Assembly: GCA_004011035.1 (NCBI GenBank)
Contig: CP025734.1
Span: forward strand, 2,316,001-2,380,000
Reading direction: 5' to 3'
Length of the DNA stretch: 64,000 nucleotides
Origin: Bdellovibrio sp. qaytius
GTDB lineage: Bacteria > Bdellovibrionota > Bdellovibrionia > Bdellovibrionales > Bdellovibrionaceae
Positions 43,320 to 51,891 of this stretch are shown here, in pieces; the first letter of the stretch is position 1, and each line of letters begins with the position of its first letter. The notes below the pieces were generated by a model that was not told the DNA's origin, did not search any database, and worked only from the letters and a program-made list of their open reading frames with translations. The position numbers were made by a program, and so were the translations under genes.

Positions 43320-43838
43320 TCAATATTTGTGCGGCACAAATACAAGATCTTTCATATTATAACCCTTATCTGTCATAGATTTGATAATTTCATCAATTTT
43401 GCTTCGTGAAATTGTATAATCACGCGCCATAATCCAAACATAATCCTGATCAGGCACCCCAATCACTGTCCAGCTATAGTCGCTGGCTAAATCAACGATC
43501 AGATAATCAAATTTTAAGGGCCAAAAAGGCGAAACCTTCCAATGTGAATTGGTTGTTGAATTATAAATCCACCCTTTCTGAGGGTAGGATTTCTGTTTTC
43601 CATCAAAGCTTTCTTTGTTGTAGGTAAAAGAAACATCGATTCGCTTTTCTTCAGTGTTCCAGGTGTAAGATTCGATGCCGTTATACACATCTTTTTCAAA
43701 AGGCGTAAACCGTCCTGCCATCACATACCACTTACCCATGAACTTATCGATATCGACATGATCGACTGTTTTTTCATAACGTGGACCCGATGCACAACCT
43801 AGCCAAAATAAAATACTGATTAAACTGAATAATTTCAT
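43320..43838 (-). CDS. Lipocalin family lipoprotein (Blc-like)
   Basis: 172 residues from ATG 43838. Lipobox FWLGCASG at Cys ~15. Lipocalin signatures: DIDKFMGKWYVMAGRFTPFEKDV (GxW motif in the first strand), YTWNTEEKRIDVSFTYN, KGWIYN, WKVSPFWPLKFDYLIVDLASDYSWTVIGVPDQDYVWIMAR, then the closing helix SKIDEIIKSMTDKGYNMKDLVFVPH, which matches bacterial Blc. Expected in the outer membrane, binding lysophospholipids or fatty acids. The upstream ATG at 43865 would bury the lipobox and is rejected. Confidence 0.88.
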   Translation of the reverse strand: MKLFSLISILFWLGCASGPRYEKTVDHVDIDKFMGKWYVMAGRFTPFEKDVYNGIESYTWNTEEKRIDVSFTYNKESFDGKQKSYPQKGWIYNSTTNSHWKVSPFWPLKFDYLIVDLASDYSWTVIGVPDQDYVWIMARDYTISRSKIDEIIKSMTDKGYNMKDLVFVPHKY

Positions 43839-44010
43839 GACTGCTATTCTGCCAATAATATTCACCGATTGTCAGCGGGCAAATTTCCCGTTAATTTTGA
43901 CGATCTTTTTTACAGGACCGCACCTAGGTCTAGAAACTAGCGCAAAAAACTTAATATATTTCCAAATTTTGACTCTGAAAATGATCGCAAAATGACGATA
44001 AGTAAAGGTC

Positions 44011-46530
44011 ATGACGAAGCTGTTTACGGCCTTATTAAAACGCCACTTTTATATTCTAGGATTAGCGAATTTTGCATTCTTCATGATGTTGGCTTTTTCA
44101 TATCAATCAGGCTTAGCAAAAAACCTGACTTCGTTATTTATCGGCACCGAAACTCTGACTGAAGAAGAACAAGCGCTTTACGACAAAGTAAACTCTTGGC
44201 AAGAAAACATCGTGTCGCTTAAAAGCTACATTGATGGAGCTGAATACACAGCCGATCAAAAAGCCACAAGATCAAACAAGTACAATAATTTTTCAACGCG
44301 CAATAATTCATTAATGACCCAGGCCCTACTTTCGCCACAAGCCAAAAAAGCGGCGGTTCATAATGCGCTGGCGAAACGCTCGCTGAATTACGCCGATTAC
44401 TTCGAAGCCGTTAAAACTTTTATCGCATCAGGTAAACCCGTTCAGGTGACCCTATTGGTTGAACCTATGGATCTTTTTAAAAAGAACGTGGGCGAAAGTA
44501 AATTCAACAACGATTCAATTTTCTTAAGTATCAGCTTAGCTTCTCTGACGTTAGCTATTCTGCACTTGTTAGTTCTTTACCGCGGCACGCGCAAAGAAAA
44601 CATCACTTTAAATTCGCAAGTCGATACTTTCAAAAAAGTGATCAGCAATATGTCAGAAGGCGTGATCGTTACTGATAAGTATGGCTTTTTCACCTTCACC
44701 AACGAATCCGCTAAAAACATTATTGGTCCAGTTGTGAATGATATTTTTTATTCAAGCTCAATTGAAGTCATGGGTTTTCAAACTACAGACGGCCGCAAGT
44801 TAACTAAAGAAGAACTTCCGATGTTTACAGCCCTTAAAAAGGGAATGGTTAACGAACAAGAATTCGTGATCAAGAACCCACTCCACCCTGATGGAATTTT
44901 CGTCTCTTGTTCAAATGGGTATTACGTGGATGATCGAGGTTTAACTTCGGGTTCAGTTGTGGTTCTCAAAAATATCACGGCCAAAAAACAAATGGAGCAG
45001 TTTTGGAAGTCAGAACAAGAACGCGCCACAGAACACTCTAAATTAAAATCAGACTTTTTAGCTTCGATGTCGCATGAAATTCGCACTCCGATGAATGCGG
45101 TGTTGGGCCTTACGACTTTACTTAAAGAAACAAAGTTAAACACAGACCAAAAAGATTACGTGGTCACAATTCAACGTTCTGCTAAATCATTACTTACACT
45201 CATCAACGACATCTTAGATCATTCAAAAATCGAAGCTGGTAAGTTAGATATCACCAATTCGCCTTTTAGCTTAAAAGCCTTAGCCCATGAAATTGCTGAT
45301 AACTTTAAACCGATGGTTATGGAAAAAAACATCGAGCTTAAACTTAATTTCAGTGAACTTAAGCAAGAGACCTTTAATTCTGATGCTAATCGTATTCGTC
45401 AAATTATGATTAACCTTATGGGTAATGCGATCAAATTTACCAAAGAAGGTTCAGTCGAGTTGCAGTTTATCACCGACAACAAGAACACTAAAATTATCGT
45501 TAAAGATACCGGCAGCGGAATGACTCCGGTTGAAGTGAGCCACCTGTTTCAAAAATACTTTCAAACTAAGAACGGTCAGACCGTGGGCGGCACGGGTCTA
45601 GGTCTGAATATCTGTAAACAGTTAGTCGATCTGTTAAAGGGCGAAATTGGCGTGACCAGCGAACTGGGTAAAGGCACACAATTTTGGTTTAGCCTTCCGC
45701 TTGAACATTGCAATATGGCAACGCCTGACGTTTCTGAAATGGATGCCGAATCACTTTTATTCACCAACCAATTTCAAGGTTTGGTTTTAGTGGCTGAAGA
45801 TAGCACCGTAAATCAAAAGGTCATCACCAACTATTTATCTAAACTTGGGCTGCAATCAGTGATCGCAAATAACGGTGAAGAAGCCGTTAAAATGTATCAA
45901 AGTCACCACCCCGATTTGATCTTAATGGATTCAAATATGCCGGTGATGAATGGCCTTGAAGCGACGAAAAAAATTGTCGAATTACAGCATAAAAATCCCA
46001 ACTTTAAAAAGACACCGATCGTTGGTTTGTCGGCTGATGTTCGCCAAACTAACTTTGATAATAATCTTCAAGCAGGTATGGCGGCCTTTTTAACAAAACC
46101 TATTGAATTAAACAAGTTAGTGGCATTACTTAAACAATATTTTACAGCTTCAATTGCGACCGCAAGCCAGATTGAAAAGATCAAACACCTAACAGTCGGC
46201 GATCAATTATTGATTGAAATTTTACTACAAGATTTTACGGCTCAAGCCCCTGCTCAAATCGCTGAAATGACCGAGCTGTTAGCGGCAAAAAATCTAAACG
46301 GATTGTTTCAAGTGGCCCATGGTTTAAAGTCAGCCGCAGCCGAACTTGATGCCCATGAATTGCATCAAATTTTAGGTCACATTGAACAACTGGCTGATGA
46401 AAATGATCCAAATAATTATGATTCATTATCTAATCTTATCGATAAAGCCCAACTGAGTTTTACATTAGCTATTGCGGGAATTGTTGAACGCATTGATGAT
46501 ATAAAAGCTAGTCAAAGGAAGGCCGCATGA
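44011..46530 (+). CDS. Hybrid histidine kinase with REC and Hpt domains
   Basis: 839 residues. Two membrane helices (about 12-32 and 172-190) bracket a helical extracytoplasmic sensor. Then PAS ([21 protein letters not shown]), HisKA with [16 protein letters not shown], HATPase ([39 protein letters not shown]), a receiver ([37 protein letters not shown]) and a C-terminal Hpt ([20 protein letters not shown]). A complete internal phosphorelay. Its stop overlaps the next response regulator by 4 bp (ATGA), so that protein is the likely output. Ligand unknown. Confidence 0.93.
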   Translation: MTKLFTALLKRHFYILGLANFAFFMMLAFSYQSGLAKNLTSLFIGTETLTEEEQALYDKVNSWQENIVSLKSYIDGAEYTADQKATRSNKYNNFSTRNNSLMTQALLSPQAKKAAVHNALAKRSLNYADYFEAVKTFIASGKPVQVTLLVEPMDLFKKNVGESKFNNDSIFLSISLASLTLAILHLLVLYRGTRKENITLNSQVDTFKKVISNMSEGVIVTDKYGFFTFTNESAKNIIGPVVNDIFYSSSIEVMGFQTTDGRKLTKEELPMFTALKKGMVNEQEFVIKNPLHPDGIFVSCSNGYYVDDRGLTSGSVVVLKNITAKKQMEQFWKSEQERATEHSKLKSDFLASMSHEIRTPMNAVLGLTTLLKETKLNTDQKDYVVTIQRSAKSLLTLINDILDHSKIEAGKLDITNSPFSLKALAHEIADNFKPMVMEKNIELKLNFSELKQETFNSDANRIRQIMINLMGNAIKFTKEGSVELQFITDNKNTKIIVKDTGSGMTPVEVSHLFQKYFQTKNGQTVGGTGLGLNICKQLVDLLKGEIGVTSELGKGTQFWFSLPLEHCNMATPDVSEMDAESLLFTNQFQGLVLVAEDSTVNQKVITNYLSKLGLQSVIANNGEEAVKMYQSHHPDLILMDSNMPVMNGLEATKKIVELQHKNPNFKKTPIVGLSADVRQTNFDNNLQAGMAAFLTKPIELNKLVALLKQYFTASIATASQIEKIKHLTVGDQLLIEILLQDFTAQAPAQIAEMTELLAAKNLNGLFQVAHGLKSAAAELDAHELHQILGHIEQLADENDPNNYDSLSNLIDKAQLSFTLAIAGIVERIDDIKASQRKAA

Positions 46531-47213
46531 AGACCGTTCTCATCGTAGATGATCAAAATAGTGTTTTGTTAACGCTACAAGCGATCTTAAAAAAAGAAGG
46601 CTTCACCGTGGTTTCGTGCACGAACTCATTAGACGCGTTTGAAAACATTCAACGCGAAAGATTCGATGTTGTGATCACTGATGCCGTTATGCCGATGGGA
46701 ACAAGTGGCTTTAGTTTAATTTCAACGATTCGTTCACAGCCTTCGCCAAACACTAAAGTGCCCATTCTGATGTTAACCGGTAAGCGCGACCCTGCTGATG
46801 TTGAAAAAGCCATTTCAGTGGGAGCCAATGATTACATGATTAAACCCATCGATCCTGATGTGTTGATGCAAAAAATCAATAAGCTATTCACTCAAGCCGG
46901 CCCTCAAGAAGAGTTTGTGCATGCCTCTGTTCAAAAGCCAGCTACGATTCCAAATAAACTTACAATCGCTTCAACATCTGAGATTGGTTTAAAATTTACT
47001 TCAGATGTGGGGTTTATTCCTGGTCAGATTTATAAAATCAGTTCAGATTTTTTCAACCTGTTTGAAAAATCTGCTGTGTCTGTTCGTGTGAATACGTCTG
47101 AAGTTAAAAATGATTATTATGAAATAACGGCGAATTACATTGGCTTATCTGAAAAAGAATTATCGCACATCAGAACTTGGATTAGAAATAAACTTATCCA
47201 AGATAAAAAATAA
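46527..47213 (+). CDS. Response regulator, REC with C-terminal PilZ-like domain
   Basis: 228 residues. Receiver: LIVDDQNSVLL, phospho-Asp in VVITDAVMPMG, ILMLTGK and NDYMIKPIDPDVLM. After a linker with PATIPNKLTIASTSEIGLKFTSDVGFIPGQ, the end has the PilZ beta-strand look (STSEIGLKF), but the c-di-GMP-binding RxxxR that should precede it is absent, so ligand binding is doubtful. It starts inside the kinase stop and is probably its cognate output. Confidence 0.8.
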   Translation: MKTVLIVDDQNSVLLTLQAILKKEGFTVVSCTNSLDAFENIQRERFDVVITDAVMPMGTSGFSLISTIRSQPSPNTKVPILMLTGKRDPADVEKAISVGANDYMIKPIDPDVLMQKINKLFTQAGPQEEFVHASVQKPATIPNKLTIASTSEIGLKFTSDVGFIPGQIYKISSDFFNLFEKSAVSVRVNTSEVKNDYYEITANYIGLSEKELSHIRTWIRNKLIQDKK

Positions 47214-47223
47214 TAGATAAAAA

Positions 47224-47859
47224 TTAATTACCCGGAAAAGTAACCACGTGAAAGCCGCGATTGTGTAAATCAGGCATCTTCCAGCTTACATTATCTAACG
47301 AATAATAATGATCTAAAATTGAATCGATCTTTTGGCAATACGGACCAAACCCATAAAGCTCTAAGCGCGCTCGAGTTTGAACAGCTTTTGCAATCATCGG
47401 TTGATCAGTATATTGGTAAACGCGATCAGCCTTACCGACTAAGTGTTCTTGTTCATTGGCAATTAATAATGAATTCGGAATGGGTTGACTGTGATTGGCA
47501 TCAATCAAACAAGGGCCCGAGCAATCTTCGTTTTCAAACTTACAATTCATACCGAAATAATCATTTTCAAATTTCATGGGCATTTGCGATGAAAAGGCAT
47601 TGGCGTAATCATTACGACCTGAAAGAATAAAAAATGGACCATTGGTAAATTTAAAAAGTCGACCATCAAAGATAGATGTGATTTGTTCGGCAATAACCGT
47701 GTCAGTTGAATCTGCTAAATAATAACGTGTGCTGGCTGCGCCTTGATTACCCGACCCCGCACCAGTACCTGCAGTTTCATCTTCTTTTTTTTTCGTACAA
47801 CTTAGTACAACAAACAACACCATAGTTATTTGCAATGTCAGCGAAAGTAGAGTTTTCAT
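47224..47859 (-). CDS. Lipoprotein of unknown function
   Basis: 211 residues; lipobox VVLSC (Cys ~21), followed by TKKKEDETAGTGAGSGNQGAAS as a flexible linker. The mature region shows cysteines (MNCKFENEDCSGPCLID, YCQKIDSI) that may pair. The words NCKFENEDCSGPC and a YQYTDQPMIAKAVQTRARLE segment do not fit any family I recognise. Convergent with the response regulator (10 bp between ends). No terminator seen. Confidence 0.65.
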   Translation of the reverse strand: MKTLLSLTLQITMVLFVVLSCTKKKEDETAGTGAGSGNQGAASTRYYLADSTDTVIAEQITSIFDGRLFKFTNGPFFILSGRNDYANAFSSQMPMKFENDYFGMNCKFENEDCSGPCLIDANHSQPIPNSLLIANEQEHLVGKADRVYQYTDQPMIAKAVQTRARLELYGFGPYCQKIDSILDHYYSLDNVSWKMPDLHNRGFHVVTFPGN

Positions 47860-47897
47860 ACTTTACTTTTCGGAGACCTGCTCGACCAGCTGCACTA

Positions 47898-47924
47898 GAC
47901 AAAGGCCTATTTAAGGCCTTTGTC
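47898..47924 (-). terminator. Perfect 10-bp hairpin after the tandem AhpD gene
   Basis: GACAAAGGCC (47898-47907) and its complement at 47915-47924 with a 7-nt loop lie 19 bp beyond the stop of the periplasmic AhpD-like gene. No T-run follows, so it could be a weak terminator, an attenuator for the lipoprotein gene or an mRNA-stabilising hairpin. Confidence 0.4.
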
Positions 47925-47943
47925 CATGAAGTTCTCTACATAA

Positions 47944-48888
47944 CTAATTCGCTGCTTGGCGATCAGTGGCGTTCATTTTTCTTTTCGCATTCGTCACCAT
48001 TTGATCAACTTCACGACGAAACGTATTTTCATCAACAGCGACTCCATTTAAAATCGTACTCCAATTACGAACTGTAGCTGACATCAAAACAGCTTCTTTA
48101 AGTTCATCAGCTGTTGCACCGTTCGCTTTTGCCATTTCAGAATCGATATAAACACAGTGTGTGCAAGGCATTTGTGACCCCACAGCTAAACCGATTAAGC
48201 CTTTATATTTCATCGGAATCGCTGTCGTTTGGCTCATATGAAAATCACGTAAACCTTTCCATGCACCTGGAAGCGCTGGTTTGTAGTAATCGCTGATAAA
48301 TCCTGGAACAAAACCATACATGTTTTGCACGTCTTTCATCGCCATATCAGCTGTTGTGATATTTGCTGCTTCTGTAGCTACAGGGCTTGGAGTAGATTTT
48401 TGAGCTGTAGCTTTTGCGCTACTTACTAATTTATCGACATCTTTTTTAAAAGCCTCTAAATCCATTTGCGAACCGTAAACATACGTACTCCATTTACGAA
48501 CTGAACCTGCAACCGCGATAGCTTCATTAACTTCACGTTCAGTGGCTCCGTTGAGCATCGCAAATTTTTTGTGAAAATAAACGCAGTACTTACACGGAAT
48601 TTGCGCCGCAACGGCAAGGCCGATCAATTCTTTGTATTTACCCGGAACCGCAGAAGCTGGATTCATCTGCACGGCTTTCATTTCTTCCCATGCAGCAGGA
48701 AGTGCTTCTTGCGGATATTGTTTAAACATCGTCGGCATAAAGCCAACTGCACTTCTGATATCATCTGTTGTTGCCGTATAAGCGGCTGATGGTTTCATCG
48801 CAGGAGCTTTTGCCATTTTGTCTGCGGCAAAAACGTTGCACGATAAAAATATAGTTAAAAGTGTGGCTAATTGTGACTTAAGTTTCAT
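47944..48888 (-). CDS. Periplasmic protein with two tandem AhpD/CMD-like domains
   Basis: 314 residues, signal peptide MKLKSQLATLLTIFLSCNVFA, AAGGAG ribosome site before ATG 48888. Two homologous domains (about 35-150 and 180-305) share the layout (M/G)F(M/V)P..(F/I)..(Y/P)..ALP.AW..(M/L), KYK.LIGLAV..Q(I/M)PC..CVY. The first has the full AhpD-type CxxCxxxH (PCKYCVYFH); the second has CxxC then Asp in place of His (PCTHCVYID). AhpD-like proteins use such motifs for thiol peroxidase activity. Location in the periplasm and the duplication are unusual. It is divergent from a di-heme cytochrome. Confidence 0.85.
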   Translation of the reverse strand: MKLKSQLATLLTIFLSCNVFAADKMAKAPAMKPSAAYTATTDDIRSAVGFMPTMFKQYPQEALPAAWEEMKAVQMNPASAVPGKYKELIGLAVAAQIPCKYCVYFHKKFAMLNGATEREVNEAIAVAGSVRKWSTYVYGSQMDLEAFKKDVDKLVSSAKATAQKSTPSPVATEAANITTADMAMKDVQNMYGFVPGFISDYYKPALPGAWKGLRDFHMSQTTAIPMKYKGLIGLAVGSQMPCTHCVYIDSEMAKANGATADELKEAVLMSATVRNWSTILNGVAVDENTFRREVDQMVTNAKRKMNATDRQAAN

Positions 48889-49039
48889 TGAAAATCTCCT
48901 TAGTGATTTTGACGTTTTATAACCCCTAGAAAATGCAAAGACTTCGCCAGTTGTTTTGCGAGGCAAAAAAGCGAACTAAATCATACCGACCCACTGCAGT
49001 AAGCCGTTTTTTAAGTGATTCTGTCATAATCATCTCGCT

Positions 49040-50728
49040 ATGATTTTTTCTATGAAAAAATGTTATGCTACATTCTTAAGTTTATTATTGATCGCAAGTT
49101 TTTCGAAAGCTGAAAGCCCTTGGGATCAAGGCGTTGCGGTTCCTGCAGGTGGACGCGCAAATATTTATAATTATGCAAATCAAGATTTTTCAACTTACAG
49201 AGACAACGGTAAAATTCACGCACAAATGTATCCGGTCACGGTGACAGGCGCACTTCCGCCGTACCAACCCGTGGTTAACATCATTGAAGATGATTCAAAT
49301 AATCCGATCAAAGTTGTTTTAAATAAAATTGTTCAAGGCATTTCAGGAATTTCTAGTTTTGATCAAGTCATGGAAAATTTAGCGCTACATCCGTACCCGC
49401 AAGTTTCTGATACGGGAGTTTATCAAGTTCCATACCCAGCAGGCGTTCGCCCCGAACATCGCATGGGTTTGGGATTCATCGAACGTAATGGCGCTAAAGG
49501 TTTTACTTTTTCGTGTGCCGCCTGTCACTCGAGTAATCTTTTTGGTAAAACTGTTTTGGGTATGACAAATCGTTTTCCGACAGCGAATGATTTTTTTGTG
49601 AAAGCTAAAAAATTAGCTCCGGCAGTTGATCTTTGGTTATTTAAAACAACTTCTGGTGCAACTGATGCCGAAGTGCAAATGATGAAAGAGTTAAAACAAA
49701 ATATTCAACGTGTGGGCGCCAAAGAACCTGTGCAATTAGGTTTAGATACATCACTTGCGCAAGTGGCCCTGTCGTTAAATCGTCGCACACTTGATGCGTA
49801 TGCGACACCTTCAAATTGGTTAGAGCTATTTCCACGTCGTGATGCTGTGTTAGATGATAAACCTGCCGATTCAAAACCCATGGTTTGGTGGAATGTGAAA
49901 TATAAAAATCGTTGGTTATCTGATGGCAGTGTTGTCAGCGGAAATCCGATTTTCACAAATATTATCTGGAATGAAATCGGCCGTGGTGTTGATTTAAAAG
50001 TTTTAGAAAACTGGCTTAAAGACAATCAAAAAATTATTGATGAATTAACGACAGCTGTGTTTTCGTCTGAAGCACCTAAGTTCACAGATTTTTATCCTGC
50101 TGAATTAATTGATATCGATATCGCTAAACAAGGTGAAAAGATTTTTAATCAAACCTGTGCAAAGTGCCATGGCACTTACATTAAAGCCTGGAGCTTACCA
50201 ACGGCTTCATCACTTTCTCACGCAGAACAGTTAGCGACGACGATGGTGATTCCAAAAGTTAAAACTCCGGTGATTGATGTCGGCACTGATCCCTACCGCC
50301 GCCAAGGTATGAAATCACTTGAGCAATTAAATGATTTATCCATTTCTAAAGCGAATAAAATTGTAGTTAAAGAACAAGAGGGTTACGTGCCGCCTCCACT
50401 TGTGGGTATTTGGGCGCGCTGGCCGTATTTTCATAATAACTCAGTACCATCTCTTTGTGCGGTGTTAACACCAGCTGCCCTTAGACCGATTTTTTACTAT
50501 GCGGGCGAAGCCAATAACACAGCGACTGATTTTGATCCGGATTGCAATGGCTACCCGACGCTTGATCAAACACCAAACGCTTGGAAGCAACCGCTTTATT
50601 ATTACGATACCACTCGCAAAGGCATGAGCAATGCTGGGCACGACGAAGAAATTTTTATTCAAGACGGTCAAGAAATCCTGACCGCATCAGATAAAAAAGC
50701 ACTGATTAAATTCTTACAGACTCTTTAA
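49040..50728 (+). CDS. RoxA-like di-haem c-type cytochrome, secreted
   Basis: 562 residues with signal peptide (MKKCYATFLSLLLIASFSKA, after a few leading residues). Two haem-binding motifs: CAACH (Cys159) in FTFSCAACHSSNLFG and CAKCH (Cys373) in NQTCAKCHGTYIK, and WARWPYFHNNSVPSL resembling the RoxA (rubber oxygenase)/MauG-like di-haem family motif. MauG-type enzymes also have this layout. Periplasmic redox function; substrate unknown. Divergent from the tandem AhpD-like gene, so they may share regulation. Start choice 49040 versus 49052 is uncertain; neither has a good ribosome site. Confidence 0.82.
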   Translation: MIFSMKKCYATFLSLLLIASFSKAESPWDQGVAVPAGGRANIYNYANQDFSTYRDNGKIHAQMYPVTVTGALPPYQPVVNIIEDDSNNPIKVVLNKIVQGISGISSFDQVMENLALHPYPQVSDTGVYQVPYPAGVRPEHRMGLGFIERNGAKGFTFSCAACHSSNLFGKTVLGMTNRFPTANDFFVKAKKLAPAVDLWLFKTTSGATDAEVQMMKELKQNIQRVGAKEPVQLGLDTSLAQVALSLNRRTLDAYATPSNWLELFPRRDAVLDDKPADSKPMVWWNVKYKNRWLSDGSVVSGNPIFTNIIWNEIGRGVDLKVLENWLKDNQKIIDELTTAVFSSEAPKFTDFYPAELIDIDIAKQGEKIFNQTCAKCHGTYIKAWSLPTASSLSHAEQLATTMVIPKVKTPVIDVGTDPYRRQGMKSLEQLNDLSISKANKIVVKEQEGYVPPPLVGIWARWPYFHNNSVPSLCAVLTPAALRPIFYYAGEANNTATDFDPDCNGYPTLDQTPNAWKQPLYYYDTTRKGMSNAGHDEEIFIQDGQEILTASDKKALIKFLQTL

Positions 50729-50741
50729 GGGAGAGGCGTGT

Positions 50742-51065
50742 TTAATGTTTGTTTGTGCATGAGAAACTCATGCTCGGGCAAATTCCACCAGCACCATTTG
50801 ATAATCTTTCGATGCGGTGATTGAAATCGCTTTTTACTTTATCTAAAACTTCTGAGTAGCTCACAGCTTTTTCATCAATGACGGCTTCAAATTGCAAACC
50901 GCGGATAAAAGTAACAGCGTTGAATTCTCCGAGATGTTTTTCAATTGAAAGACTGACTTTACATTCAGGAGTTGTATGTTGTTTGATGTAGTGAACTAAT
51001 CGCTGAGCGGATTCGTCCATTTCCATACTTACCGAAAATTTACTATATGCGATATCTTCGAACAT
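50742..51065 (-). CDS. Small HPF/RaiA-like protein
   Basis: 107 residues from ATG 51065, the usual size for short hibernation factors. The alpha/beta pattern FSVSMEMDESAQRLVHYIKQ, CKVSLSIEKHLGEFNAVTFIRG, LQFEAVIDEKAVSYSEVLDKVKSDFNHRIERL can be laid on the HPF fold (strand-helix-three strands-helix). The last helix matches the 'AIDxxxDKLxxQL' position. Two cysteines near the C-terminus (GGICPSMSFSC) are unlike typical HPF. Treat as a possible ribosome-associated factor; no direct binding motif visible. Upstream gene is a stand-alone REC protein 45 bp away. Confidence 0.4.
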   Translation of the reverse strand: MFEDIAYSKFSVSMEMDESAQRLVHYIKQHTTPECKVSLSIEKHLGEFNAVTFIRGLQFEAVIDEKAVSYSEVLDKVKSDFNHRIERLSNGAGGICPSMSFSCTNKH

Positions 51066-51110
51066 GATAACTCCTTTTATCATTCTTAATCTAATATGAC
51101 GTCTTCACTT

Positions 51111-51638
51111 TTAGTGAGATTTATAAATTAAAAACTTTTTGAATGAAAGCATGGCTTTAATAGTTTCAACTGCCACAGCTTTTTTAATTGGTTTTTTCAT
51201 AAAGAATGGAACGTAGTCATTTTCATACTTCTTAATGACAGTCGCAAATTCTTTAATCCCCATCGAACTCGTGAATAAAAATAACGAATCACTGAAACGA
51301 TATTTCTCCCATAAATCAATGCCCGTTTTAAATCCTGATAAATAAATATCAGCGATCACTAAATCGAAATCTTGATCTTGTGTGATCTTTTGATTCATCA
51401 AAATCTCTGCACCCTCTTCAGATTTTGACCACTTTATTGATACATTCGGAGAAACATCTCTTAAGATACTTTCCCAAATTGGTTGCATCGCAAAATCATC
51501 TTCAACGATTAACACGCTGAGTTTTTGTTTATGCGGTGAAACGCTCATAAAGTTTTCATCGATTTTTTTGTTAAACGGTGCTCCGACCTCTAACATGGAT
51601 TCATTATCAATATATTGAAGATAATCCAATTCCCCCAT
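51111..51638 (-). CDS. Stand-alone receiver-domain protein
   Basis: 175 residues: a 36-residue N-terminal extension, then a receiver with LIVEDDFAM (acidic pair), DLVIADIYLSG (phospho-Asp), LFTSSM (Ser/Thr switch) and FFMKKPIKK (Lys). There is no output domain, so it may signal by protein-protein contact like Spo0F/CheY or serve as a phosphate sink. AAGGAGGG ribosome site before the ATG. Partner kinase not adjacent. Confidence 0.85.
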   Translation of the reverse strand: MGELDYLQYIDNESMLEVGAPFNKKIDENFMSVSPHKQKLSVLIVEDDFAMQPIWESILRDVSPNVSIKWSKSEEGAEILMNQKITQDQDFDLVIADIYLSGFKTGIDLWEKYRFSDSLFLFTSSMGIKEFATVIKKYENDYVPFFMKKPIKKAVAVETIKAMLSFKKFLIYKSH

Positions 51639-51891
51639 ACAGCCCTCCTTGTATTTCTGAAATCTAGTGAAATTATTTGATCAGATGGTTTTTGCGATAT
51701 TAAGGATTTGATTTAAAGAACTCGCAACATGTCGTTTTTTTTCACATTCACAAAATAAATTTGTGATTAATTAAAGAGCATCCCGTGAAATCCGCTCTGT
51801 TATTAAGAATAAAGGTCTAGTTTTAATTAGAATTTGTTGAAAATTTAATTTGCATGCTCAGTTGTGAATTTGCTGTTAAACTATTTCGATC

